Shown here: one piece after another, positions 31,576-40,317 of the stretch | How the letters are laid out: every line of letters begins with the position of its first letter | Position numbering within the stretch: position 1 is the first letter of the stretch | Assembly: GCF_000058485.1 (NCBI RefSeq) | Contig: NC_008278.1 | Coordinates: forward strand, 986,962 to 1,050,961 | Direction of reading: 5' to 3' | DNA: 64,000 nucleotides | From: Frankia alni ACN14a | GTDB taxonomy: Bacteria > Actinomycetota > Actinomycetes > Frankiales > Frankiaceae | Notes under the pieces: generated by a model | Seen by the model: only the letters and a program-made list of their open reading frames with translations | What the model was told of the DNA's origin: nothing | Database searches by the model: none | Position numbers and translations under genes: made by a program

Positions 31576-31729
31576 CGGGTCACACGCCTCCTTCGACGGA
31601 CGGGTCGGGCGCCGCCCGACCGCTGCGGGCACCCCGCGCCGAGGACGCGGCCGACGGTGATCGGCGCTCGGCCACCGGGACGGGGAGCCCGGCACAACGC
31701 AACGTCAACGCGATCGACGATACGTCCGA

Positions 31730-31761
31730 GTGCTAACTCTGGCAAGCGCGCGAGTTAGCAC
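31730..31761. promoter_or_regulatory. 10+10 bp palindromic operator upstream of the XRE gene
   Basis: GTGCTAACTC (31730-31739) and GAGTTAGCAC (31752-31761) are perfect complements with a 12-bp spacer, so half-site centres are 22 bp (two turns) apart. It is AT-shifted relative to its surroundings and lies about 155 bp before the XRE start. The half-sites are reminiscent of, but ordered differently from, the CIRCE element. Likely an autoregulatory operator. Confidence 0.7.
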
Positions 31762-31837
31762 CTTTGGGTCGCTCCGCCCGACGGGCACCCGATGTCCGCC
31801 TGCCCTGGCGGGCGATCGGCGGGCGGGCGGGCGGCGA

Positions 31838-31864
31838 CCCCCGTAACCCCCGTAACCCCCGTAA
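31838..31864. repeat. three 9-bp repeats
   Basis: Three copies of cccccgtaa in the gap between the DUF349 and XRE genes, next to a gcgg-rich run. Confidence 0.9.
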
Positions 31865-31929
31865 CCGCCCGAGACGCGGAAGTCCGGACCAGGGCGGGAT
31901 GGCCCTGGGCTCGGATGGCCTTGGGACGG

Positions 31930-33144
31930 TCAGTTCTCGGCCTGGGCCAGCCACGCGCGCTGGGTGGCCAACGCGGCTTCGGTCTCGGCGATCTCCTTGG
32001 TGCGCCCGGCAGCCTGGGCGCGGGCGAGTTTGGCCTCCAGCTTGGCGACGGATTCTCGCAGCCTGGTCACGAAGGGCGACGCGGCGATGGAACGCTGCGC
32101 CCATCGGGCGTCCGCGGCCTCGCGCAGCCTGTCGCCGATCGCCGCCATCTGGCGTTCGAGTGTGCCGGCCGTCTCGCGGGGAACCCGGCCGATCTCGTCC
32201 CACCGGTCCTGCAGTTCGCGCAGGCGCCGCAGCGAGCGCTCGGTGTCGGTCGGGTCGAGCGCGCTCGCCTCGGCCAGCAGCTTCTCCTTCTGGACCTGGT
32301 TGTCCCGCAGCTCCGCGTCCCGCTCGGCGTTCGCGGCGTTGCGCCGGCTGAAGAAGACGTCCTGCACCTCGCGGAACCGGTTCCACAGCGCGTCGTCGAC
32401 GTCCTTGGCCGCCCGGCCGGCCGCCTTCCAGTCGGCGAGCAGAGCTCGGTAGCGGGCGGTCGTGCCGGCCCAGTCGGAGGATTCGACCAGCGCCTCCGCC
32501 TCGGCGATGATCGCCTCCTTCCGCTCCCGCGAGCGGGCCCGCTGGGTGTCCAGGGCGGCGAAGTGCGCGGTGCGCCGGCGGGTGAACTCCTCGCGGGCGC
32601 CGGTGATGCGCCGCCACAGCGCCGAGTCGGTGCGCTTGTCCAGGGACCCGACGGCCCGGAACTCCTCGGCGAGAGTGCGGAAGCGTTCGCCGGCGGTCTT
32701 CCATTCCGAGCTGCGGCCGAGCCGCTCGGCCTCGGCGACCAGCTCCTCCTTGGCCGCGGCGATCCGGGCGGTCCGCTCGGCCCGCTCGGCGGCGAGCACG
32801 GTGCGCCGCTCCTCGGTGCCCGCGAGGACGGTCTCGAGCCGGGCACGCAGGGCGTCGAGATCACCGACGACGGCGGCGGAGTCGAGGGAGTCGAGCAGCC
32901 GGCGGGCGCTGCCCGCGATCCCGCCCGGATCGACCCCGCTGAGGGTCAACCGCCGTTCCAACAGCACGACCTCGGCACTCAGATCGTCGTAGCGGCGCTC
33001 GAAGTGGGCCAGGCCCTCGCTGGGGCTCCCGGCCCGCCACGATCCGACGGCGCGCTCACCGCTCGCCGTGCGAACGAAGACGGTGCCGTCCTCGGCGACG
33101 CGCCCCCAGGCGGACGCTTGGCCGGATTCGCTGCGGTCACTCAT
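31930..33144 (-). CDS. DUF349-domain protein, coiled coil
   Basis: 404 residues, almost wholly helical. MSDRSESGQASAWGRVAEDGTVFVR starts a short beta N-domain. Several DUF349 repeats follow, each with a W near a basic helix (EWKTAGERFRTLAEEFRAVG, DWAGTTARYRALLADWKAAGRA, RELQDRWDEIGRVPRE). The rest is a long charged coiled coil. ATG 33144 is the natural start; longer frames contain unrelated sequence. DUF349 proteins are frequent in actinomycetes and Bacteroidetes; their role is uncertain. Confidence 0.88.
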   Translation of the reverse strand: MSDRSESGQASAWGRVAEDGTVFVRTASGERAVGSWRAGSPSEGLAHFERRYDDLSAEVVLLERRLTLSGVDPGGIAGSARRLLDSLDSAAVVGDLDALRARLETVLAGTEERRTVLAAERAERTARIAAAKEELVAEAERLGRSSEWKTAGERFRTLAEEFRAVGSLDKRTDSALWRRITGAREEFTRRRTAHFAALDTQRARSRERKEAIIAEAEALVESSDWAGTTARYRALLADWKAAGRAAKDVDDALWNRFREVQDVFFSRRNAANAERDAELRDNQVQKEKLLAEASALDPTDTERSLRRLRELQDRWDEIGRVPRETAGTLERQMAAIGDRLREAADARWAQRSIAASPFVTRLRESVAKLEAKLARAQAAGRTKEIAETEAALATQRAWLAQAEN

Positions 33145-33614
33145 CGTGTTCCCGAAGATCGACTGACGTTTCCTGTCATTCTTGCAGGCGTTGGCCGCGG
33201 AGGGGACGGCCGCCACGTATCCGGACACCGTGAATCGGTGCCCGCACCGCCGCAGCGCGTCGGGATCCGGAACGCGGGGCGCCGATGCCCGCTGGTGGCG
33301 TCCGTCCACGCACCCGTGGACCCGGTCCGTCCGCTGCCCCGATCGGCGGCTCGCGGACCGGAGGGTCACAGGTAGGCACCGGTTGTTCCTGCGGTGGCCC
33401 GACCCCGGTCTAGGCATCCCGGCACGGGTGGGGCCAAGATGCGTAACCGTGACGAGTGGGGTGCATGGGTGATGCGCCGCGCAGGGATGATGGTGCGCCG
33501 TCCGTGGATGGTGCGCCGTCTGTGGATGGTGCGCCCTGCGTGCATGATGCGCGGTGCGTGCATGATGCGCGGTGCGTGGGTGATGCGCGGCGGGCGGATG
33601 AGCGGGATGGGTGG
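33145..33614. other. divergent intergenic region dominated by a repeat array
   Basis: Apart from the minisatellite at 33489-33596 there is a lower-GC stretch at 33150-33190 that probably carries the DUF349 promoter. No gene recognised. Confidence 0.45.
33489..33596. repeat. six 18-bp repeats just upstream of the ABC transporter operon
   Basis: Units gatggtgcgccgtccgtg, gatggtgcgccgtctgtg, gatggtgcgccctgcgtg, two of catgatgcgcggtgcgtg and a degenerate one. It ends 18 bp before the permease ATG 33615, so copy number would change the leader of the sugar-transport mRNA. Confidence 0.92.
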
Positions 33615-34517
33615 ATGACCGGGGTGGGTGGCGGCCGGGTGGGCTGGCGGGTCGGCGCGTTGTTGGCGCCCGCCTTCGTCGGGCTCGGCGTGTTCGTCAT
33701 CGGGCCCGCCCTGGTCTCGGCCTTCGTGGCGGGGACCGACAAGACGCTGACCGGTCCGCGTTTCAGCTGGGTGGGCACGGCGAACGCCCGCACCGCCTTC
33801 TCCGATGGCGACCTCGGCGGGGCCGTGCGCAACACCCTCCTGTACTGCCTCATCACGGTCATTCCCGCGGTCGCGATCGGGCTGGCACTGGCGCTGGCCG
33901 CGGAGCGGGTGACCCACGGCCGTGCCCTGGTGCGTTTCGCGTTGTTCCTGCCGGTCAGCGCGAACATCGTCGCGATGGCGGTGGTGTTCGCGTACATGTT
34001 CGACAGCAGTCCCGACGGATTCGCGAACACGGTGGTCGGTCTGTTCGGGGTGGCGCCGGTCGACTGGCTCGGCGACACCTCGACCGCCCTGCCGGTGGTC
34101 GCCCTCGTCGGGGCCTGGCGGCTGACCAGCTTTGTGTTCATCGTCTACCTGGCCGGCCTGACCACCATCCCGCGCTCGGTCTACGAGGCGGCCGACGTCG
34201 ACGGCATCCGCGGATTCGCCCGGCTGCGCCACATCACCCTGCCGCTGCTGGCGCCCACCACGGTCTTCCTGGGTGTCTTCGTGACAATCCTGACGCTGCA
34301 GACCTTCGAGACGGTCGCCGTTCTCACCAAGGGCGGCCCCCTCGATTCGAGCACCACCATCATTTACTACATTTACGAGGTCGGTTTCACCGGATCGTTC
34401 CGCATCGGATACGCCTCGATGATCGCTCTGTTGCTGCTCGTCGTCATCGTGGCGCTCGGCGCCGGCGGAGCGCTGCTCGGGCGGCGTATCCGGCGGGCGC
34501 GGGAGGCCGCCGCGTGA
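33615..34517 (+). CDS. sugar ABC transporter permease (MalF/UgpA type)
   Basis: 300 residues with six predicted helices, beginning GVGGGRVGWRVGALLAPAFVGLGVFVIGPALVSAF. The EAA loop that contacts the ATPase is YEAADVDGIRGFARLRHITLPLLAPT. ATG 33615 (MTGVGGG) follows a weak GGATGG. It is the first gene of a four-gene operon with GTGA overlaps (permease, permease, binding protein, ATPase), typical of CUT1 carbohydrate importers. Substrate cannot be deduced; glycerol-3-phosphate or an oligosaccharide are usual. Confidence 0.9.
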   Translation: MTGVGGGRVGWRVGALLAPAFVGLGVFVIGPALVSAFVAGTDKTLTGPRFSWVGTANARTAFSDGDLGGAVRNTLLYCLITVIPAVAIGLALALAAERVTHGRALVRFALFLPVSANIVAMAVVFAYMFDSSPDGFANTVVGLFGVAPVDWLGDTSTALPVVALVGAWRLTSFVFIVYLAGLTTIPRSVYEAADVDGIRGFARLRHITLPLLAPTTVFLGVFVTILTLQTFETVAVLTKGGPLDSSTTIIYYIYEVGFTGSFRIGYASMIALLLLVVIVALGAGGALLGRRIRRAREAAA

Positions 34518-35485
34518 CCGCCGGGACCAGCAGCGGCGCCCCCGCCGGCCCATCCGTCCCCGCCGGCCCGCCTGCCCCGGCCGGACCACCGGCCCGCCAC
34601 CGCGGCCCGGCCGCCCTGCGGACACGCGCGGCCCGCGCGGCGGGACCGCGTCGTCGGCTGCCGGGCGCCGCGACCCTCGCGCGCCTCGCCCTGCTCACCG
34701 TCGGCATCGTGGTCGCGGTCCTGCCGTTCGTCTGGATGCTGCGAACCGCGATCGGCCCTCCGCAGACCGCCCTCGCGCTCGATTCCAACCCCATCCCGTC
34801 GCGGGTGCAGTTCCACTCGTTCGACCAGGCCTGGCACGCCGGCGACCTCGGACCCGCGCTGCTCACCGGCGTCGGGGTCAGCCTCGCGATCCTCGCGCTC
34901 CAGCTCGCCACGGCCGTCCCCGCCGCCTACGCCTTTGCCTGCCTGCGCTTTCGCGGGCGCACCGGCCTGTTCGCCGTGGTGCTGGCCACGCTGCTCGTGC
35001 CCGCGCAGGTCACCGCGGTGCCGAACTACGTGACGATCTCCGCGCTGGGCTTCGCCGACACCCGCGTCGGCCTGGTGCTGCCGTTCATGACCCACGCCGG
35101 CATGATCTTCATGCTCCGCCAGTACATGACCACCATTCCCGCGTCGGTCCTCGACGCCGCGCGGATGGACGGCCTGGGCACCTGGCGGACGCTACGCTCG
35201 ATCATCGTGCCGCTCGCGGCGCCGGCGATCGCCTCGGTGTCCGTGTTCAGCTTTCTGCTCTCCTACAACGAGTACCTGTGGCCGCTGCTGGTCGCCCGGT
35301 CGCCCGGCATCGCCACCCCGCCGCTCGCCCTTGCCCGCCTGCTGACGGACTCCTCGTCGATCATCCCCGACTTCGCCGAGCTCGCCGCTGCGGCGCTGGT
35401 CATCAGCCTGCCGTCGCTGGCCGTCTTCGTCGTCGCCCAACGCCGTCTCGCCGCCGGGATCACCGGCACGGGCGCCGGTGCCTGA
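34514..35485 (+). CDS. sugar ABC transporter permease (MalG/UgpE type)
   Basis: 323 residues. The first ~55 are a Pro/Ala/Arg-rich cytoplasmic tail with PAGPPAPAGPPA. Six helices follow, from LARLALLTVGIVVAVLPFVWML to LVISLPSLAVFVVAQRR. The EAA motif is LDAARMDGLGTWRTLRSIIVPLAAPAI. GTG 34514 overlaps the first permease stop (GTGA). The two permeases form the membrane pore. The unusually long N-terminal tail is not in standard MalG proteins and has no known role. Confidence 0.9.
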   Translation: MTAGTSSGAPAGPSVPAGPPAPAGPPARHRGPAALRTRAARAAGPRRRLPGAATLARLALLTVGIVVAVLPFVWMLRTAIGPPQTALALDSNPIPSRVQFHSFDQAWHAGDLGPALLTGVGVSLAILALQLATAVPAAYAFACLRFRGRTGLFAVVLATLLVPAQVTAVPNYVTISALGFADTRVGLVLPFMTHAGMIFMLRQYMTTIPASVLDAARMDGLGTWRTLRSIIVPLAAPAIASVSVFSFLLSYNEYLWPLLVARSPGIATPPLALARLLTDSSSIIPDFAELAAAALVISLPSLAVFVVAQRRLAAGITGTGAGA

Positions 35486-35497
35486 GAGGAACAACGC

Positions 35498-36856
35498 GTG
35501 ATCCGCATCCGCCGCTTGCTGCCCCTGACCGTGGCGGTCACCATGCTCACGTTGACGGCGTGCGGCGGAGGCGGTGACTCCGGCCCGGCGAACCCGGCGG
35601 AAAGCCTGCGTCCCACCGCGCGTTCCGCCGCCGCGGGCGTCGACAACGTGGCCGGCGCGACGGCGTCCCCGGAATGCGCCGCCAAGGTGAAGACCCTGCG
35701 GATGGCCGCGGTCGGCACCCTCAACGACGTGGCGAAGTCCGGCAAGGCGTACATGGAGAAGGCCCATCCCGGCCTCACCGTGGACCTGAACACCACCGCC
35801 CCCGACTACACCGCGCTCGTCCAGCAGATCAGCGCCGACCGGTCGGCAGGCCGCTCCGTCGACGTCGCGGTCGCCGGCTTCGACCTGCTGCCGGTCTTCG
35901 CCCGCGAGCTCGGCGCCCAGGAGCTCTCCCCGCGGCTGCTGCGCGCCTCCTACGACCAGCGCCTGCTCGGCCTCGGCACCGTCGGCGGCAAGCAGATCGG
36001 GATCCCGCAGCAGGTCTCCTCGCTCGCCCTGGTCTACAACCTCGACGTTCTGACCAAGGCCGGCGTCGACCCCGCCACCCTCACCACCACCGCCGGCGTG
36101 CTCGCCGCCGCGGACAAGATCAAGGCATCCGGACAGAACGTGCAGCCGATCGACCTGCCGACCGGCCAGCAGTTCGGGCAGTGGATCCTCAACACGCTGG
36201 CCAGCTCCAAGGGCACCCCGATCCAGGACGCCTCGGGCCGCCCGGCGCTGACCACCCCGGCGGCGCAGGAGGCCGCGGAGTTCCTGGCGAAGGTCGGCAC
36301 CTACGGCCCGCAGTCCACCGACCCGACCCAGCAGGGGCTGCTGCGCTTCGGCATCCGCAAGCAGACCGCGATGACGGCGGTCACGGTCGCCTCGCTCGCC
36401 GGCGGGCTGAAGTTCATCGCCGGGCAGGGAGCGAAGGGATTCCGGGCCGGCGCCATCCCGTTCCCGACCCTGCCCGGCGGCACCCAGCATCCCGTCGCCG
36501 GCGGGAACGCGCTGACCGTCCTGGCCACGGACCGCTGCCAGCGGGAGATGGCGACCGAGCTGGTCGTCTCCCTGCTGTCCCCGGACGTCGTGGTCGCGAG
36601 CACGGAGGCGCTCAGCTACATCCCGGTGGACACCCAGGCCGCCAGTCAGCTCGGTGCGTTCTACGACACCTACCCGCAGCTGAAGCCCTTCCTCGCGCTC
36701 ACCGGTTCGCTGGTCAAGGCGCCCGCGTGGGGCGGGGCCCGCGGCGGCGAGCTGCCGACCGCGCTGTCTGACCAGGTGCTGCGCATCGTCAGGGGCGAGG
36801 ACCCGGCGAAGACGTTGGCCGCGGCGCAGGCCGAGGCCGTGGAGCTGACCCGGTGA
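35498..36856 (+). CDS. extracellular solute-binding lipoprotein of the sugar ABC transporter
   Basis: 452 residues. The signal peptide LPLTVAVTMLTLTACGGGGD ends in a lipobox LTAC, so Cys is lipidated and the protein is anchored outside. The mature part is a family-1 sugar-binding fold with PDYTALVQQISADRSAGRSVDVAVAGFDLLPVF and IGIPQQVSSLALVYNLDVL. VLATDRCQREMATELVVSLLS lies in the C-lobe. GTG 35498 has GAGAGGAA upstream. The four genes are contiguous, so one promoter probably serves all. Ligand unknown. Confidence 0.92.
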   Translation: MIRIRRLLPLTVAVTMLTLTACGGGGDSGPANPAESLRPTARSAAAGVDNVAGATASPECAAKVKTLRMAAVGTLNDVAKSGKAYMEKAHPGLTVDLNTTAPDYTALVQQISADRSAGRSVDVAVAGFDLLPVFARELGAQELSPRLLRASYDQRLLGLGTVGGKQIGIPQQVSSLALVYNLDVLTKAGVDPATLTTTAGVLAAADKIKASGQNVQPIDLPTGQQFGQWILNTLASSKGTPIQDASGRPALTTPAAQEAAEFLAKVGTYGPQSTDPTQQGLLRFGIRKQTAMTAVTVASLAGGLKFIAGQGAKGFRAGAIPFPTLPGGTQHPVAGGNALTVLATDRCQREMATELVVSLLSPDVVVASTEALSYIPVDTQAASQLGAFYDTYPQLKPFLALTGSLVKAPAWGGARGGELPTALSDQVLRIVRGEDPAKTLAAAQAEAVELTR

Positions 36857-38127
36857 GCGCCCCGGCCCCCGCCAGGCCCGATCTCCCGCTCGGGATGGTC
36901 ACCGGCGTGCCGATCGAATTCGACCGGATCGGCCGCTCGTTCGGCTCCGTGCACGCGCTGCACGAGGTCTCGCTCACGGTCGCGGCCGGGGAGATCGTCG
37001 CGCTGCTCGGGCCGTCGGGCTCGGGAAAGTCGACGCTGCTGCGGATCTGCGCCGGGCTGGACGAGCCGACCACCGGCGACGTGCGCTTCGACGGGACCAG
37101 CCAGCTCGGCCTCCCGCCGCACCGCCGGGACGTCTCCATGGTGTTCCAGCACTTCGCGCTCTACCCGCACAAGTCCGCGCTGGACAACCTGACGCTCGCC
37201 CTGCGCCACGGCCGCGGCCTGCCGAAGGCTGCCGCCGTCGCAAGGGCCCGGGAGACGCTCGCCATGCTCGGCATCGCCGAGCTGGCCGGCCGCCGTCCCC
37301 CGCAGATGTCCGGCGGCCAGCGCCAGCGGGTCGCGATCGGGCGGGCCCTGGCGACCCGAGCGCGCGTCATCCTCCTCGACGAGCCCATGTCCGGCCTCGA
37401 CGCCCAGCTCCGGGTCGAACTACGGGTCGAGATCGTCGGCCTGCTGCGCAGCCTGGGCACCACCGCGCTGTTCGTCACCCATGACCAGGCCGAGGCGATG
37501 GCCGTGGGGGATCGCGTCGCCGTCCTCGGCGAGGGCCGCCTGCAGCAGATCGGCACCCCCGACGAGATCTACGACCGGCCCGCCACCCGCTTCGTGGCCG
37601 CCTTCGTCGGCAGCCCGCCGATGAACGTCTGGGACGGCCACTGGCACGACGGCCGCCTGCGCGCCGACGGCTTCGACGTGCCGGCGCCCGCGGGCGCGGC
37701 GGCCTTCGGCGTCCGGCCCGAGCACCTCACCCTGGACCTCGGCGCCCTGGACGTCGACAGCCCGGGGGCGGGCACCCCGGGCGTCGGCACCCCGGGCGTC
37801 GGCACCCCGGGCGTCGGCACCCCAGGCGTCGGCACCCCAGGCGTGGGCGGCCTGGACGGCGGCAGCCTGGACGTCGGCGTTCCCGAGCAGCCCGGCAGCC
37901 TGCGCGGGGTGGGCGGCTCCGAGCAGCTGCGACTGTCGGGCGAGGTCGTCGTCTCCGAGCGGCTGGGGGCGGAGCGGACCGTCCACGTCCGCACGCGCGC
38001 CGGCGTGCTCGCCGTCCGCGTGAACGCCGCCCTCGCCCTGACCCCCGGTGCCTTCGTGGTGCTCCGGGCTCCGACGTCGGCACTCACCTACTTCGCGCCC
38101 GACGGCGACCGCCTCGACCATCCCTGA
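36853..38127 (+). CDS. sugar ABC transporter ATP-binding protein (UgpC/MsmK type)
   Basis: 424 residues. Walker A GPSGSGKST at 53-61, Q-loop VFQHFALYPH, signature MSGGQRQRV, Walker B VILLDEP, and the switch His in LFVTHDQAEAM. The regulatory TOBE region begins around residue 255 with GSPPMNVWDGHWHDG. It is interrupted by a GVGTP repeat insert (about 307-331) and resumes with LSGEVVVSERLGAERTVHVRT. GTG 36853 overlaps the binding-protein stop. It hydrolyses ATP for the permease pair. UgpC-like ATPases often serve several transporters. Confidence 0.92.
   Translation: MSAPAPARPDLPLGMVTGVPIEFDRIGRSFGSVHALHEVSLTVAAGEIVALLGPSGSGKSTLLRICAGLDEPTTGDVRFDGTSQLGLPPHRRDVSMVFQHFALYPHKSALDNLTLALRHGRGLPKAAAVARARETLAMLGIAELAGRRPPQMSGGQRQRVAIGRALATRARVILLDEPMSGLDAQLRVELRVEIVGLLRSLGTTALFVTHDQAEAMAVGDRVAVLGEGRLQQIGTPDEIYDRPATRFVAAFVGSPPMNVWDGHWHDGRLRADGFDVPAPAGAAAFGVRPEHLTLDLGALDVDSPGAGTPGVGTPGVGTPGVGTPGVGTPGVGGLDGGSLDVGVPEQPGSLRGVGGSEQLRLSGEVVVSERLGAERTVHVRTRAGVLAVRVNAALALTPGAFVVLRAPTSALTYFAPDGDRLDHP
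37771..37845. repeat. five 15-bp repeats in the ATPase TOBE region
   Basis: ggcaccccgggcgtc four times, then one variant; encodes GTPGV pentapeptides. In frame and within a domain that normally is not repetitive. Confidence 0.92.
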
Positions 38128-38945
38128 CCGCTGCTGCCGGGACTGGCGCTGCGATCACTCCCGTGACCACGGACGCCTGAGCCCGCGGCGTGCCGGAAGG
38201 ACCTCGATCTCCACCGATGGTCACGACGCAGCAGCAGGGCCGCCGTCGTGCCGAGGGGTGGGCACGGTTTCCGGGCCGGGAACCGTGCCAGGCCTCGGCA
38301 CGATCCTCGTTCGCCGCCGCGGTGATGACTGTCGGTTGTTGCCCGGCCGAGACCGAGGCCGGGACGCGGACGTGACCATGGACGATCCGTCGTGCCCGCG
38401 CTGGGCGGTGCGGTCCGCGACGTGGACTGCGAGAGCCTGACGGCGTTTCCACGGGAACGAAGGACATCTCGACCTGGAATCGTCGTCGTCGGCTAATTGT
38501 ATTGCGGTTGATGCGGATTCTGGTCACGGGTCGCGTCGTTTCTCAAAATGGGTGACGGCGCGCCGCTCACTGTGCTTTGCTGTCTGTCAAACGCCCATCG
38601 CGCACATGGTGTCCGACCGAGTCCTGGTCCTCGGATTCCGTCGGGTAAAACGAGGATAGGCGCATGTGACCAGGATGCGTCGAAGATGGCATCCGTGCCC
38701 GTATTGACCGGATGGGGCCCCAGGTCGCGGCCGCATGGCCGCAATGTTGGAGAACTGGACATGACGCCCGGATGTCCGGGCAGTCCCCGGCGACATCCGT
38801 GCAATCAAGGCCCCCAGTGGTCCGGCCGTGACCTCTGTGCACGCATCGCACCGGGGTCATCACTATGGACACCAGGATGTCGCGACATAGCGTCAGTGGG
38901 CGCTCACAGATTTGACCCAGGAGTTCCGACTCGAGGAGATCGTCG
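38128..38945. other. 818-bp gene-free region, lower GC in its second half
   Basis: No convincing gene on either strand; a 135-codon minus frame (38567-38974) has no family signal. From about 38480 to 38935 GC content falls markedly. Could be remnant DNA or a large promoter region for the HTH/TPR gene, whose SD (GAGGAGAT) lies just before its ATG. Confidence 0.5.
38262..38288. terminator. hairpin after the sugar ABC operon
   Basis: GCACGGTTTCC (38262-38272) and GGGAACCGTGC (38278-38288) pair over 11 bp with one G-T wobble. About 135 bp after the ATPase stop. No T-run. Confidence 0.45.
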
Positions 38946-40295
38946 ATGCTGACGGATAACGCGCACGCCTGCACACATCCGCTCGCATTCGTCCGCGCGC
39001 AGCGTGGTTGGTCCTATCAGCGACTGGCCCGTGTGGTGGCCCGTCGCGCCCGTGACCTCGGGGTGGCGAACATGGCGGCCGAGCGCCAGAAGGTCTGGCG
39101 CTGGGAGCACCGCGGCGTCGTCCCGGACCGGGTCTCCCAGCTCGCCCTCGCCGCCGAACTCGGCGTCCCGAACGACCGGCTGGAGTCGCATCCGTGGCCG
39201 GCCTGGCTGCCGACCGGTGACGCCGTGCGCACCGAGTACCCGTGGACGCCGGCCGGCGGCATCACGGCGATCATGGACGTCGTCGAGGACGCCCTCTCCG
39301 ACCGGCGCGGTTTCCTCACCATCACCGGGGTCGGCGTCGCGGAGCTCGCGACGCAGTGGCTCGGCCTGGAGCCCAGCCGGCTGTCCGCCGCGCTGAACGG
39401 CGGACGAGTCGACGATCAGATCGTGAACCGGATCGAACACAACATCCCCGGCCTGCGGGTGATGGACGAGCGCCTCGGTGGCGAGAGCGTCCGCCGCCTG
39501 GTCGACGCCGAGCTCGGGGTGGTGGCGGACCTGCTGGTTCGCGGGTCCTACACCGAGCAGGTCGGCCGTCACCTGCACGTGGTCGCGGCCGAGCTCGCCC
39601 GGTTCGCCGGCTGGGTCTCCTTCGACGCCGGCTTCCAGACCGCCGCCCAACGCTACTGGATCACCGCGCTGCACTCCGCGCACGCCGGTGGTGACCGGAT
39701 GCTCGGCGCGAACGTGCTGAAGAACATGTCGCTGCAGTGCGTCGACTTCGCCCGTCCGCGGGAGGCGGTGGATCTCGCGGAGGCCGCCGTGACCAGCATC
39801 GGGGGCGCCAGCGGCCGGGTCGGCGCCATGCTGCACATGCGGCGCGCCCGCGCCCACGCCGCGCTCGGCGAGGCCGGCGCGTGCGCGGAGGCACTGGCCC
39901 GTTCGGAGGAGGCGATGGACGCCGCCCGGCCCGAGGACCCGGCCTGGGCCGACTACTTCGACGACGGCGAGTACCACGCCCAGATCGGCAGTTGCTACAT
40001 CGATCTCGGTCATCTCGCGCAGGCCGACCGGTGGCTGGAGAGATCCCTGACGATGCTGCCGACCTCGCGGGCCCGGGACCGGGCGACCTACCTGCTGCGC
40101 CGGGCCGCCCTGCAGATCGACCTGGGCAACGTCGAGCACGGCTGCGCGCTGACCCGGGAGGCGATGCCGATGCTGGAGGCGACGCGCTCCAAGCGCAACG
40201 CCCGCCGGGCCGACGAGCTGCGGCGCCGGTTGCGCCGGCACAGCTCCGACCCGGAGGCGCGCGAACTCGACCAGGTCCTTTCGCGCACCGCCTGA
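38946..40295 (+). CDS. HTH/TPR transcriptional regulator (NsdA-like)
   Basis: 449 residues. An XRE-like HTH opens it: LAFVRAQRGWSYQRLARVVARRARDLGV, followed by RQKVWRWEHRGVVPDRVSQLALAAELGV. The C-terminal ~300 residues form tetratricopeptide-type helix pairs, for example GRHLHVVAAELARFAGWVSFDAGFQTAAQRYW and RARAHAALGEAGACAEALARSEEAMD. This plan matches the NsdA family that represses secondary metabolism and sporulation in Streptomyces. ATG 38946 follows GAGGAGATCGTCG. The signal sensed by the TPR domain and the targets are unknown; no metabolic gene cluster is adjacent. Confidence 0.82.
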   Translation: MLTDNAHACTHPLAFVRAQRGWSYQRLARVVARRARDLGVANMAAERQKVWRWEHRGVVPDRVSQLALAAELGVPNDRLESHPWPAWLPTGDAVRTEYPWTPAGGITAIMDVVEDALSDRRGFLTITGVGVAELATQWLGLEPSRLSAALNGGRVDDQIVNRIEHNIPGLRVMDERLGGESVRRLVDAELGVVADLLVRGSYTEQVGRHLHVVAAELARFAGWVSFDAGFQTAAQRYWITALHSAHAGGDRMLGANVLKNMSLQCVDFARPREAVDLAEAAVTSIGGASGRVGAMLHMRRARAHAALGEAGACAEALARSEEAMDAARPEDPAWADYFDDGEYHAQIGSCYIDLGHLAQADRWLERSLTMLPTSRARDRATYLLRRAALQIDLGNVEHGCALTREAMPMLEATRSKRNARRADELRRRLRRHSSDPEARELDQVLSRTA

Positions 40296-40317
40296 GCGCA
40301 GGTCAGGGCCGGGACCG

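Noticed and set aside
31730-31761. CIRCE heat-shock element
   Set aside because: CIRCE is TTAGCACTC-N9-GAGTGCTAA. Here the half-sites are arranged the other way with a 12-bp spacer, and no chaperone gene follows.
38567-38974. 135-codon minus-strand frame in the low-GC gap
   Set aside because: No recognisable domain, overlaps the start of the HTH/TPR gene, and codon pattern is not gene-like.
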